The notes: a model not told the origin generated them from the sequence alone. A stretch of 64,000 bases of DNA from Aquiflexum lacus (GCF_015476655.1 NZ_JABFHF010000002.1:62001-126000), one strand, 5' to 3'; shown: positions 9,263-19,080, counted from the first letter of the stretch. A program made the numbers and translations.

Positions 9263-10534
9263 TTAAATAAAATCAAAACCCAAATAAGGGACCAATACAT
9301 TGGGCATCTTGATGCCATTCTCAGTTTGGTTGTTTTCCAGAATGGAAGCTACGATTCTTGGCAATGCCAAGGCACTGCCATTGAGGGTATGGGCCAATTG
9401 CGTTTTCTTATCCTCTCCTCTAAAACGCAGTTTCAACCTATTGGCCTGATAGGTCTCAAAATTGGATACTGAACTGACTTCAAGCCATCTTTCCTGCGCA
9501 GCGGAGTAGACTTCCATGTCATAAGTCAATGCTGAGGTGAATCCCATATCTCCACCGCAAAGCCTCAAGACACGGTAAGGGAGTTCTAATTTTTGCAGCA
9601 GGTTTTGAACATATTTGCTCATATCCTCCAATGCAGTGTAAGATTGGTCAGGATGTGAAATATGTACGATTTCTACCTTGTCAAACTGATGTAACCTGTT
9701 CAGCCCTCTGACATGCGCGCCCCAACTTCCCGCTTCCCTTCTAAAGCATGGGGTGTATCCGACATTTTTGATGGGGAGATCCTGTTCCTCTAAAATCACA
9801 TCCCTATACATATTGGTAATGGGAACTTCCGCTGTTGGGATTAGAAAAAGCTTGTCGACTGTTGCTTCATACATTTGACCCTCTTTGTCAGGTAGTTGCC
9901 CGGTACCATAGCCGGAATCTTCGTTGACCAAAATCGGCGGTTGAACTTCGATATAACCGGCTTTCAATGCCTCATCCAAAAAGAAATTGATCAAAGCCCT
10001 TTGAAGTCTTGCACCTTTGCCCTTGTACACGGGAAATCCTGCCCCTGCTATTTTGACACCTAGATCAAAGTCGATGATGTCATGTTTTTTGATCAATTCC
10101 CAATGGGGTAATTTGTTTTCGGGAAGTACAGGGATTTTGCCATGTTCCAAAACGATCTCATTGTCTTCAGCAGATTTTCCTTTTGGGACAGAAACATGGG
10201 GGACATTGGGAATGGTAAACAAGAGTTGTTTCAATTCCTCTTCAAAATTGGAATAGGTAGTCTCTAAGGTTTTGATCTGTTCCTTGATTTCAGAGGTCTT
10301 TGATTTGATTTTTTCAGCCTCCTCTTTTTTACCTTCCTTCATCAAGGCTCCAATCTGTCTGGAAATCGTGTTGGAATCTGCTTGAAGATTGTCTCTTTGG
10401 ACTTGGGTTTCTTTCCTGTTTTTATCGATTTCCAAAACCTGGAGTAGGACAGTCTCCGCATTTGCAAAATTGCGTTTCTGCAATCCATGCAATACAGCTT
10501 CAAAGTTGTCCCTGATGGTATTTACAAGTAACAT
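9263..10534 (-). CDS. serS: Seryl-tRNA synthetase
   Basis: 423 residues, the normal length. It charges tRNA-Ser with serine using ATP in the cytoplasm. The N-terminal ~110 residues are a long antiparallel coiled coil (heptad-rich KEGKKEEAEKIKSKTSEIKE), the tRNA-binding arm. The class II core follows, with motif 2 (CFRREAGSWGAHVRGL) and motif 3 (TLNGSALALPRIVASILEN). The start MLLVNTIRDNFEAV is the expected one. Essential housekeeping gene. Confidence 0.97.
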   Translation of the reverse strand: MLLVNTIRDNFEAVLHGLQKRNFANAETVLLQVLEIDKNRKETQVQRDNLQADSNTISRQIGALMKEGKKEEAEKIKSKTSEIKEQIKTLETTYSNFEEELKQLLFTIPNVPHVSVPKGKSAEDNEIVLEHGKIPVLPENKLPHWELIKKHDIIDFDLGVKIAGAGFPVYKGKGARLQRALINFFLDEALKAGYIEVQPPILVNEDSGYGTGQLPDKEGQMYEATVDKLFLIPTAEVPITNMYRDVILEEQDLPIKNVGYTPCFRREAGSWGAHVRGLNRLHQFDKVEIVHISHPDQSYTALEDMSKYVQNLLQKLELPYRVLRLCGGDMGFTSALTYDMEVYSAAQERWLEVSSVSNFETYQANRLKLRFRGEDKKTQLAHTLNGSALALPRIVASILENNQTENGIKMPNVLVPYLGFDFI

Positions 10535-10643
10535 AATGTGTGTTGTATAGTCTAATTGAAAGGTGCAAAGATAAGGATGTTCACCAATTGAGGAGGCGCT
10601 TATTTCAATAATATCAAAGGCTAAAAATATTATTTGACCTTAA

Positions 10644-11411
10644 TTATTTCACGATAATGGCCTTTTGTACACTGGAAAAAGGGCCATCCAACTCGGTCCC
10701 GTCTTTATTCAGCAGTTTGAGCTGTAGGTTATATTCACCTTTAGGTAAGTCTGAGATTCGGATAGGATACACCTCATTGATTTCATAGGAATATTCACCA
10801 ACCCTGACCTGCACTTTAAGATTGTCCAAAAGCATATCACCTCCAATGACCAAAAAATCTATGGTAATTTCCTCATTTTCAAAGTAAGTCTGTCCATTGA
10901 TGGGAAGATTCATTGCCAGGTAAGGTTCTGCAGAATATGGAAACGGCCTAGAATCCCCTACCAAAAAATCCCGGATAACATAGTTTCCAAATTCCTTGAG
11001 TGCCAATCCTTCATTATCTAAAAGATACGCTACTATCCTGTAAGTGCCTTCATTTAGTTCTCTTTGAAAAATGGGCGAATTATATCCAATAGGGTCACTC
11101 GAGTTAAGTATGATATTCAGTTGGAATCCGCTCAATCCTTCTCCAAATGGATAGTTTTTGATATTGAATTCAAAAGGCACTTTACCAGGTTTGAAACTCT
11201 CCATATTCAGAGGGGAATACATTTCAATGATGGCGTCAGGAAAATCCTTTTGTTCATCAAAATAGTAAAAACTGATTTCTTTGCTTGCATTGGCCAAAGA
11301 GTCAATGATATCACTTTCGAATTTCAATTCATCTTTTTTTTCCCTTGATCCCGAACAGGCGTGAAGTAAGATCAATACCAAAAGACAAAAATACTGCGTG
11401 GTTTTTTTCAT
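10644..11411 (-). CDS. Lipoprotein of unknown function
   Basis: 255 residues. Signal MKKTTQYFCLLVLILLHAC with a lipobox cysteine at residue 19. The body contains two beta-sandwich-like stretches (FEFNIKNYPFGEGLSGFQLNII; VQVRVGEYSYEINEVYPIRI), reminiscent of Ig-like extracellular domains, and ends YNLQLKLLNKDG..LDGPFSSVQKAIIVK. I do not recognise the family. It is divergent from the oxygenase gene with a 74-nt gap. Confidence 0.7.
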   Translation of the reverse strand: MKKTTQYFCLLVLILLHACSGSREKKDELKFESDIIDSLANASKEISFYYFDEQKDFPDAIIEMYSPLNMESFKPGKVPFEFNIKNYPFGEGLSGFQLNIILNSSDPIGYNSPIFQRELNEGTYRIVAYLLDNEGLALKEFGNYVIRDFLVGDSRPFPYSAEPYLAMNLPINGQTYFENEEITIDFLVIGGDMLLDNLKVQVRVGEYSYEINEVYPIRISDLPKGEYNLQLKLLNKDGTELDGPFSSVQKAIIVK

Positions 11412-11485
11412 AGTGAAGGAGGTACAAAGGCTAATTTATTTAATTTTGGCTTAACTTGGCTTATAATTAAAACAAATTTACAGAT

Positions 11486-12466
11486 ATGAGTGAGATACTA
11501 TATGATGAGATCCCTTCTTTGGACTTGGCTGACTTTACTTCAGGTAATCCTGAAAGGAAGCAGGCTTTTGTGGAGAAACTTGGTCAGGCATACAATAACA
11601 TAGGTTTTGTGGCGATCAAAAGCCACGGATTGAGTAAAGATCTTCAGGATAATTTATATTCCAGTATTAAAAAATTTTTCAGCTTGCCTGATGAAATCAA
11701 GTCCAAGTACGAAAAACCTGAAATCGGATACCAAAGGGGCTATACCGGCAAAGGCAAGGAGCATGCAAAAGGCAGGAATACAGGTGATCTCAAGGAGTTT
11801 TACCATGTAGGTCAGGATCTTTCCTCCATTCCCGATAAAGATCCCATCAAAGCTGAATATCCTGATAATATTTGGCCTTCAGAACTCCCTGAATTTGAAG
11901 CCATTGCACTGGAAACCTATAAGACCTTGGAGCAGGCCGGTAAAAACATGCTCAAAGCAATAGCCATTTACCTTGGTTTGGAGGAAACTTATTTTGAGGA
12001 CAAAGTAGCACATGGCAATTCCATCCTCCGACAGATTCACTATTTTCCGATAGAAAACCCTGATGAGGTACCTGCTGATGCAGTTCGTGCCGCAGAACAT
12101 GGGGATATCAATCTCATCACTCTCTTGATGGGAGCAAGTGCCGATGGTCTTCAGGTGTTGAGAAAAGATGGCAAATGGATCCCTATCACCGCTTTGCCGG
12201 ATCAATTGGTAGTGAATGTTGGGGATATGTTGGAAAGATTGACCAACAAAAAATTGAAATCGACGATCCACCGGGTAGTCAATCCTCCCAAAGAAATGAT
12301 GCATACCAGTAGGTATTCCATACCTTTTTTCATGCATCCCCGATCTGATATGGATTTGACCTGCTTGGAAAGTTGTGTTGACGAACAGCATCCCAAGCAA
12401 TTTGAGGATGCCACAGCAGGAGAGTTTTTGGATGAGCGTCTGAGGGAATTGGGCTTAAAAAAATAA
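11486..12466 (+). CDS. 2-oxoglutarate/Fe(II) oxygenase, isopenicillin N synthase family
   Basis: 326 residues, a normal length. The N-terminal DIOX_N-type half (IPSLDLADF, GFVAIKSHGL) is followed by the jelly-roll Fe(II)/2OG domain. Iron ligands are visible as HGD (in AAEHGDINLITLLM) and the distal H in STIHRVVNPP; RYSIPFF supplies the RxS pair that binds the 2-oxoglutarate carboxylate. The substrate cannot be told from sequence: the family covers hydroxylations and ring closures. The chromate transporter starts 3 nt after the stop, so the two are probably co-translated. Confidence 0.88.
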   Translation: MSEILYDEIPSLDLADFTSGNPERKQAFVEKLGQAYNNIGFVAIKSHGLSKDLQDNLYSSIKKFFSLPDEIKSKYEKPEIGYQRGYTGKGKEHAKGRNTGDLKEFYHVGQDLSSIPDKDPIKAEYPDNIWPSELPEFEAIALETYKTLEQAGKNMLKAIAIYLGLEETYFEDKVAHGNSILRQIHYFPIENPDEVPADAVRAAEHGDINLITLLMGASADGLQVLRKDGKWIPITALPDQLVVNVGDMLERLTNKKLKSTIHRVVNPPKEMMHTSRYSIPFFMHPRSDMDLTCLESCVDEQHPKQFEDATAGEFLDERLRELGLKK

Positions 12467-12469
12467 GCC

Positions 12470-13666
12470 GTGTCAGTCAAAAGCGCTCGATATTATTTCT
12501 ACCTAAAAGATGTATTGTGGCTTTCCTTGACAGCATTTGGAGGTCCGCAGGTTTTTCTCGCCATGGTATTGGATACCATGGTGAGGAAACGCGGCTATAT
12601 CAAAGAACAGGAATTATGGGAACTGAATGCGCTTTGTCAGATCCTTCCCGGCCCTACTTCCACACAAACCATTTCAGCGATTGGGTATAGAATTGGAGGC
12701 CCTACTTTGGCCTACTTATCCTTGTTTGTTTGGATACTACCTGCAACGTTATTGATGATTTCCGCGGCTTTTCTTATTGATTACCTCCAAGAAAACACTC
12801 CCGGTGCGCTGAATTTTGCAAAGTTTATTCAACCTATGGCAATAGGTTTTATCGTTTATGCAGCCCGGCAGACCATCTTCAAAATGGTAAAAACCACAGA
12901 GGCTTCCATTTTGATGATGTTTTCAACTTTTATTTCATTCTTTTATAACTCCCCATTTATTTTTCCAATCCTGCTTCTTGTCGGAGGAGTTACCACATCA
13001 CTGAAATACAGGAATCAACCCAAAGAGGAAGGGGATAAGAAATTGGTGATTTCATGGGCCAATTTTTACTTATGGGGAGGCATACTGATATTTGCGGCGG
13101 TTTTGGGTGCCATTACCAAAAACCAATCTGTATTGCTTTTCGAGAATTTTTATAGAAACGGAAGTTTGATCTTTGGAGGAGGTCAGGTGCTCGTCCCTTA
13201 TTTGTTTACAGAGTTTGTGGAATTCAAAAAGTTTTTGACTTCTCAGGAATTTCTGACTGGATATGCCATATCGCAGGGGATTCCCGGACCGACCTTCAGC
13301 ATCAGTTCGTACGTTGGAGCCCTATCCATGAGAGATTATGGAGTGGCAGGATTACTGACAGGAGGTCTGATTGCTGCCGCAGGGATATTTCTACCCGGAA
13401 CATTTCTGATATTCTTTGTCATCCGCTTTTGGGACCAATTGAAAAAATACCGGCCTGTTCGTGCAGCCCTTGAAGGAATCAATGCGGTGAGTTGTGGAAT
13501 GTTGATTGCTGCGGCCTATTTGCTTTTTGAGCCTTTGGATGCGAATGTGTTTAATATTTTGGCCATCATTGGAACCTACTTGTTGCTTCAGTTTACCAAA
13601 TTGTCCTCACCGTTGATTATCGCCTTGGGTGTTTTGGCAGGGATTGGATATAATTGGGTTTTTTGA
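12470..13666 (+). CDS. chrA: Chromate transporter (ChrA/CHR family)
   Basis: 398 residues with a GTG start at 12470, chosen because it follows the upstream stop by 3 nt and keeps the family N-terminus (WLSLTAFGGPQVFLAMV). Two homologous CHR halves are visible: residues ~1-190 (TAFGGPQ, LPGPTSTQ) and ~200-398 (FGGGQVLVPYL, GIPGPTFSISSYVGAL), each with about six membrane segments. Family members export chromate at the inner membrane; substrate here is inferred only from homology. No separate chromate-resistance regulators are nearby. A purine-rich repeat tract begins straight after the stop codon. Confidence 0.88.
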   Translation: MSVKSARYYFYLKDVLWLSLTAFGGPQVFLAMVLDTMVRKRGYIKEQELWELNALCQILPGPTSTQTISAIGYRIGGPTLAYLSLFVWILPATLLMISAAFLIDYLQENTPGALNFAKFIQPMAIGFIVYAARQTIFKMVKTTEASILMMFSTFISFFYNSPFIFPILLLVGGVTTSLKYRNQPKEEGDKKLVISWANFYLWGGILIFAAVLGAITKNQSVLLFENFYRNGSLIFGGGQVLVPYLFTEFVEFKKFLTSQEFLTGYAISQGIPGPTFSISSYVGALSMRDYGVAGLLTGGLIAAAGIFLPGTFLIFFVIRFWDQLKKYRPVRAALEGINAVSCGMLIAAAYLLFEPLDANVFNILAIIGTYLLLQFTKLSSPLIIALGVLAGIGYNWVF

Positions 13667-13667
13667 G

Positions 13668-13770
13668 AAGTGAGACGTGAGACGTGAGACGTGAGACACT
13701 AGACACTAGACACAAGATCCAAGAGCCAAGAAGCAAGAAACAAGAGCCAAGAAGCAAGAGCTGAGAGAAG
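13668..13770 (+). repeat. Purine-rich degenerate tandem repeat after chrA
   Basis: GAGACGT(GA) units (GTGAGACGTGAGACGTGAGAC), then ACTAGAC units, then AAGAGCCAAGAAGCAAGA units. Almost pure A/G with interspersed C and T on the + strand. The same vocabulary recurs after gcvP (43032-43112) and at the end of the decarboxylase gene (45645-45675). Confidence 0.7.
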
Positions 13771-13908
13771 GGGGTGAAAGAAGGGAGTTCTTCATTGCGA
13801 GTTTTCAACATTTTGAAAATGTTCAGAATAGGTAATGACATCAAGTTACCTTTGTTTGGCCTCGTCCGCGATAGCTATCGGGATCGGCCACCGGGCTTGT
13901 CTTTTGGG

Positions 13909-13957
13909 GAGGTGGGAGTGGGAAAAGCGGCGGCGCCGCTTTTCCCACTCCCACCTC
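13909..13957. repeat. Perfect 23-bp inverted repeat with 3-nt loop
   Basis: Left arm 13909-13931 begins GAGGTGGGAGTGGGAAAAGC; loop GGC; right arm 13935-13957 is its exact reverse complement. It is GC-rich and has no T-run, so it is not a simple terminator. It sits in the middle of dispersed repeat copy B. Confidence 0.85.
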
Positions 13958-14254
13958 ATATAACCATATTTCCCGGTCCCCGAGCTTGCCGAGGGGTATT
14001 TTACATTTATGTCATTGGTAGTTTTTAAAATTTGGCATTTACAGAAAGGAAATGACATCAAAGCGGGCAGCAGACCTCTCCTTACGTCGAGGTGACAAGG
14101 GGAAGTACTGCAATAGATTCGAATGCTATTTGTAGTTCTAAACCATCAATTTCAAAATCTGTCGATGGTAGGAGCATTGGGTAAACCTTGATATTTCGAA
14201 TTTTCCTTCGTGCAGCGTGGCAATCTCTGAGGGGAATATGGAGAGGATGAAAAA

Positions 14255-14279
14255 AGGGCTTTCAACATTTGAAAGCCCT
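14255..14279 (-). terminator. Probable terminator of the xerC/D-hpf transcript
   Basis: AGGGCTTTCAA (14255-14265) pairs with TTGAAAGCCCT (14269-14279); on the - strand it is followed by a T-run. It lies about 180 nt beyond the hpf stop. Confidence 0.55.
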
Positions 14280-14457
14280 GATTAGAAATTGTCTGTTTGT
14301 TCGTTGATTCGCTTTTTTCCAAAAAAAGAATTTAAATTATCAAAATGCTGATTAAAATAAACTTTGGCGTACATCGGTCAACGGTCATCCAACTTCCAAC
14401 ACGAAAATCAAAGGAAACTAAAGCACTGGCATCATTAAGGTCAGCCAAATAGACCAT

Positions 14458-14763
14458 TTATTGCTTAGCGAGAACAGCTTTCTCTTTAAATTTTTTGATT
14501 TGTCGTCGAAGGGCCTCTATGGCTTCATCTGCAGCTGCTTCAAAGGATTCACTTTGTTGTTTGGCAAAAAGGGTTTTACCCGGCACATTCATTTTTATTT
14601 CAATAATTTTATTTTCCTTCTTCTCATGATTATCTAGTCTCATAAAAACTTCACCGTCGACAATCTGATCATAATAGGTGTCTAATTTATCGGCTTTCTT
14701 TTGGATGAAGTCGATAAGCTTGCGATCTGCGTCGAAATGGATGGAATGCATTTGAAGTCTCAT
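14458..14763 (-). CDS. hpf: Ribosome hibernation promoting factor (short HPF/RaiA family)
   Basis: 101 residues, the short form without the C-terminal dimerisation domain of long HPF. The beta-alpha-beta-beta-beta-alpha fold is visible: MRLQMHSIHFDADRKLIDFIQKK, then DNHEKKENKIIEIKMNVPGKTLFAKQQSESFEAAADEAIEALRRQIKKFKEK. It binds the 30S decoding region in stationary phase. It lies 29 nt downstream of the tyrosine recombinase gene, a pairing common in Bacteroidetes. Confidence 0.92.
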   Translation of the reverse strand: MRLQMHSIHFDADRKLIDFIQKKADKLDTYYDQIVDGEVFMRLDNHEKKENKIIEIKMNVPGKTLFAKQQSESFEAAADEAIEALRRQIKKFKEKAVLAKQ

Positions 14764-14792
14764 AACATTAATGGTTTAAAGTTAAACGTATA

Positions 14793-15677
14793 TTAAGCTT
14801 TTGGATGTGCCTGTTCAAACACAGCCTTAAGTTTTTCCATGGAATTGTGGGTATAGACTTGCGTTGCAGCAAGGTTGGCATGTCCGAGTAGATCTTTGAC
14901 AGCATTGAGGTCCGCCCCTTTGTTCAATAAATGCGTCGCAAAAGTATGTCTCAGCAAGTGTGGGCTTCTCTTGGTAGTTTGAGCAAAAAGGTCTAAATAA
15001 TGTTTTACAATACGGTAAATCTTCATGGGATATGCCTGCTCTTTAGAGTTTATAACGATAAAATAGTCACTCTGGTCTACAAAAGAAAATGTTTCTTCAA
15101 ATACTTTTTTGTACGAAATTATATTCTTTTTTAGCCTATTGGTAAGTGGAATCATTCGTTCTTTTTTCCTTTTACCAAACACCTTGACACTTTCGGAATA
15201 AAGGTCTATATCTTTCCATTTTAATTCCAATAATTCCGAAAGCCGGACCCCTGTCAGGTATAAAAACTCCATGACCATTTTGTCTCTTTGTCCATCAAAA
15301 TCGGCCTCATATTCCATTTCATCCAAAATCTTGTCCATCGCCTCTTCCTGCACAAATTCAGGTAGGCGTTTTGGTGACTTCAGGGCTTTCAGTTTGTAAG
15401 TGGGGTCTTTGCTGATTTCACCTGAACGGAGCAGAAACTTATAAAAGGAGCGTAAAGTGGCCATTTTCCTGTTTACAGTCAAGGCACTTCTATCCTCTTC
15501 TACCAAATCAACGATCCAGGCCCTGATTTCGGAATGTTCCGCATGAGATATGTCCTCTTTTTCAAATGATAAAAGGTAAAATTCAGTAAACTGCTCTAAA
15601 TCCTTTTTATAGGCAAGTACGGTATGTGCACTCGCTCTTTTTTCAAATTCAAGATAGTTGATAAAGGATTCCAGCAT
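14793..15677 (-). CDS. xerC: Tyrosine recombinase, XerC/XerD type
   Basis: 294 residues, typical of Xer proteins. N-terminal SAM-like DNA-binding domain (LESFINYLEFEKRASAHTV), then the catalytic domain with R in TGVRLSELLELKW, the beta-hairpin K (KVFGKRKKERMIPL), HLLRHTFATHLL (H-x-x-R), GH in DLLGHANLAATQ and the nucleophile Y in VYTHNSM. It resolves chromosome dimers at dif. Only one Xer is in this window, so XerC versus XerD cannot be decided. Upstream of hpf, as in many Bacteroidetes. Confidence 0.9.
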   Translation of the reverse strand: MLESFINYLEFEKRASAHTVLAYKKDLEQFTEFYLLSFEKEDISHAEHSEIRAWIVDLVEEDRSALTVNRKMATLRSFYKFLLRSGEISKDPTYKLKALKSPKRLPEFVQEEAMDKILDEMEYEADFDGQRDKMVMEFLYLTGVRLSELLELKWKDIDLYSESVKVFGKRKKERMIPLTNRLKKNIISYKKVFEETFSFVDQSDYFIVINSKEQAYPMKIYRIVKHYLDLFAQTTKRSPHLLRHTFATHLLNKGADLNAVKDLLGHANLAATQVYTHNSMEKLKAVFEQAHPKA

Positions 15678-15767
15678 GATTTTGGGTAACTTATTTTTGA
15701 ATATATGAATTTAAGTGTGAAACTCATATTTAATATTGATGAAAATCTTTAACCATCAGGACTTGAG

Positions 15768-16403
15768 TCAATCTCCATTTGGTAGCGGTTCATCAGGATT
15801 ATAAACGGCATCCATGGAAGCGGCAGTTTCCTCAACAGTATCTGTAAAACCCACCGATTTTCTTCTTTCATTAATTGATTCAGGGTTTTCTACAGGCCAA
15901 ATCACCCATGAACCATCTTGTCTGAGTTGCCCGCTGGATTGGGTGCCGTAAACCTGCTTTTTACCTTGATACATCAGCATCCGGTCCAGCATCATGGCTG
16001 CATGGACCGGGCGGGCCTCCTCCCTATCTGCCAATGCTTGCAATTGAGGATAATAGGTTTCTATGTCCGATAGCTCGGCATGTTGGATCACCAGAAAAAC
16101 TGCCCTAGCGGCATCGTCTCCGATTTTGCTTTTTTCCGGCCAACCATATTTCTGAAGTTTGTTAATTACCCAAGCTTGATTGGAGGAATCAATTCTGTTC
16201 ATTTCTCCATAAAAGCTGAACTCAATTTCCTCATTGGCTTGCATGGCATCCATAAATTTTTTCCGTATACCTTGGTCAAGCGCCATGATTGAGTCCAATG
16301 AGTTGGCAAAAGATTCGTAATCCAAGACCTCATTGTTTTCGCTTGATGGGTTACTGCAGGCTATGGCAAAAAGTCCAAAATAGATCAATATTAATCTTTT
16401 CAT
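15768..16403 (-). CDS. Lipoprotein, DUF6624-like
   Basis: 211 residues. Signal MKRLILIYFGLFAIAC with a lipobox cysteine at residue 16. Helical body: LDSIMALDQGIRKKFMDAM, then YGWPEKSKIGDDAARAVFLVIQHAELSDIETYYPQL, then MMLDRMLMYQGKKQVYGTQ. The 'GWP..S.IG..A....WLVIQHA' and 'YGTQ' pattern matches the DUF6624 group as I remember it; function unknown. It is inserted between rpsU and the Xer gene. Confidence 0.7.
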   Translation of the reverse strand: MKRLILIYFGLFAIACSNPSSENNEVLDYESFANSLDSIMALDQGIRKKFMDAMQANEEIEFSFYGEMNRIDSSNQAWVINKLQKYGWPEKSKIGDDAARAVFLVIQHAELSDIETYYPQLQALADREEARPVHAAMMLDRMLMYQGKKQVYGTQSSGQLRQDGSWVIWPVENPESINERRKSVGFTDTVEETAASMDAVYNPDEPLPNGD

Positions 16404-16494
16404 ATTTTAATAGTCTAAGTTGACCCTAAACTACTTTTTCCCTTATAAAAATGAGAGCATGGTCCGTTAAGGATTGTTAAGGATATCAAAAAAA

Positions 16495-16521
16495 AGCGCA
16501 TCCACTTTCGGTAGATGCGCT
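16495..16521 (-). terminator. Terminator after rpsU
   Basis: AGCGCATC (16495-16502) pairs with GATGCGCT (16514-16521); a run of A on the + strand gives the U-tract on the - strand transcript. It lies about 35 nt past the rpsU stop. Confidence 0.75.
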
Positions 16522-16556
16522 GATTGATGTGTGTATCTCAAAAAGATAGCAAACAA

Positions 16557-16751
16557 TTAGTTCATTTCTTCTGTTTGCATTCTTTGCTTGTAAGCTGCTT
16601 TGATTACTTGTTCTCTTCTTTTGATAGAAGGTTTTACAAAGTGCTGACGTGCCCTAAGTTCCCTTACAGCACCAGTCTTGTCAAACTTCTTTTTAAAACG
16701 CTTGAGCGCTTTTTCAATTGATTCGTTTTCTTTTACGTTGACTATGATCAT
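16557..16751 (-). CDS. rpsU: 30S ribosomal protein bS21
   Basis: 64 residues, the normal length for the phylum: MIIVNVKENESIEKALKRFKKKFDKTGAVRELRARQHFVKPSIKRREQVIKAAYKQRM. In Bacteroidetes ribosomes bS21 helps bS6 and bS18 hide the 3' end of 16S rRNA, so most genes do not use Shine-Dalgarno pairing. This gene does have a perfect one (see the adjacent site), consistent with autogenous control. It has its own promoter and terminator, so it is monocistronic. Confidence 0.95.
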   Translation of the reverse strand: MIIVNVKENESIEKALKRFKKKFDKTGAVRELRARQHFVKPSIKRREQVIKAAYKQRMQTEEMN

Positions 16752-16758
16752 ATGTATA

Positions 16759-16768
16759 CACCTCCTTT
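16759..16768 (-). promoter_or_regulatory. Perfect Shine-Dalgarno sequence of rpsU
   Basis: On the - strand AAAGGAGGTG lies 7 nt before the ATG, complementary over 10 nt to the canonical anti-SD of 16S rRNA. I saw no comparable SD at the neighbouring gene starts I inspected. In Flavobacterium johnsoniae, a strong SD on rpsU lets ribosomes lacking bS21 translate it preferentially. Confidence 0.85.
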
Positions 16769-16776
16769 CAGGGTTG

Positions 16777-16807
16777 CAAAGGTAGTGGAATATTTTTCCA
16801 AGACCAA
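16777..16807 (-). promoter_or_regulatory. Bacteroidetes-type promoter of rpsU
   Basis: On the - strand TTG (16807-16805) is separated by 20 nt from TACCTTTG (16784-16777), which matches TAnnTTTG. This predicts a leader of about 20 nt that contains the SD. Confidence 0.7.
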
Positions 16808-16864
16808 AATTATTTAGATTAAAATGGAAGGAGATACAAAATTGATTGAATTTAGCCTTTCTAA

Positions 16865-16902
16865 AAACACAAAACCCGACTGTTCAGCCGGGTTTTGTGT
16901 TT
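16865..16902 (-). terminator. Terminator of atpDC
   Basis: AAACACAAAACCCG (16865-16878) pairs perfectly with CGGGTTTTGTGTTT (16889-16902), 17 nt beyond the atpC stop. Confidence 0.8.
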
Positions 16903-16918
16903 GAATATATTAGCATAT

Positions 16919-17167
16919 TTAGCCGATTACTTTCTCGGCCAACAATACAATTTTATTGTCATTGACTTCTACTACGCCTCCTTCGACGACGTGGCTTTTC
17001 TTTCCTTCTTTGGTAGTGTAGGAAACAGTCCCTCTTCCCAATGCAGACACAACAGCTGCGTGATTTTGCAAAACCTGAAAAGATCCATCAACACCTGGAA
17101 ATGTGGCTTCTGTCACTTCACCCTGAAAAACCTGCTGTTCAGGAGTTACTATGGTTAATTTCATCAT
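16919..17167 (-). CDS. atpC: F0F1 ATP synthase subunit epsilon
   Basis: 82 residues: only the N-terminal beta-sandwich (MKLTIVTPEQQVFQGEVTEATFPGVDGSFQVLQNHAAVVSALGRG), without the C-terminal helical hairpin of the ~135-residue E. coli protein. This short form is normal in Bacteroidetes. It links the central stalk to the c-ring. 41 nt after atpD on the same strand. Confidence 0.93.
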   Translation of the reverse strand: MMKLTIVTPEQQVFQGEVTEATFPGVDGSFQVLQNHAAVVSALGRGTVSYTTKEGKKSHVVEGGVVEVNDNKIVLLAEKVIG

Positions 17168-17208
17168 TGGAATATCTTTATAGCCTGAAGGTTAAGACAG
17201 GCTTTGGA

Positions 17209-18720
<1,512 letters not shown>

Positions 18721-18757
18721 TTAGAATAAAAAGGATGATGCTTTTTAAATTTGAGTG

Positions 18758-18786
18758 CAAAATTAATTATAAAAGCTTAATACCAA
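18758..18786 (-). promoter_or_regulatory. Probable atpDC promoter
   Basis: On the - strand TTG (18786-18784), 18 nt, then TAATTTTG (18765-18758), which fits TAnnTTTG. Predicted leader about 40 nt. The rest of the divergent region to 19018 shows no gene. Confidence 0.55.
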
Positions 18787-19018
18787 AGGATGTTTGGAAA
18801 ATTAATCCTGCTTGGTTGATCTTTTTTAAAATGTTTTTCAAAAGCCTTTCTGTAAGGTCGTCTTTAAACTTAAATTTTCAAGAATCTTTTTAGGTTTTTT
18901 ATGCCTTTAGGGTTTATTAATAGTTCCGGTCCATCGTCATAGATTGATTCTATCAATTTTGTATTCTCTCAATACCCTGATAAAAAATTCAGATTCATAG
19001 AAAATATCAATTAAATTT

Positions 19019-19080
19019 TATTTGGATTAAATCTAAATACACTGATATTTGTCACATTATTTTAAATCAATCTAAATAAT
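19019..19080 (+). promoter_or_regulatory. Haem-uptake promoter with two iron-box-like palindromes
   Basis: TTG (19022-19024) and GATATTTG (19044-19051) are 19 nt apart, a near-consensus promoter. Palindrome 1, 19019-19039, has core TTGGATT-A-AATCTAA and covers the -33 element. Palindrome 2, 19056-19080, has a perfect right half AATCTAA, a weak left half, and overlaps the start codon at 19079. A cleaner copy lies at the TonB-receptor start (22897-22911). The core resembles sites of DtxR-family or Fur-family iron repressors; which regulator binds is unknown. Confidence 0.65.

Larger units (their letters stand above)
13667..14457. other. 790-bp gene-free region with dispersed repeats
   Basis: Between chrA and hpf. 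It holds the purine tract (13668-13770), dispersed repeat copy B (about 13812-14100, related to 3274-3440) with a CGATAGCTATCG palindrome at 13869-13880, a 49-nt hairpin at 13909-13957, and a terminator at 14255-14279. Open frames cross the hairpin on both strands (13774-14028 and 13846-14061) because it is palindromic; they have no protein-like features. Positions 14290-14457 show nothing recognisable and no tRNA. Confidence 0.6.

Noticed and set aside
13668-13770. Possible CRISPR array
   Set aside because: Units are short, degenerate and without regular spacers, and no cas gene is near.
13774-14061. Overlapping ORFs on both strands in the chrA-hpf gap
   Set aside because: They are open only because they cross a palindrome; no protein features.
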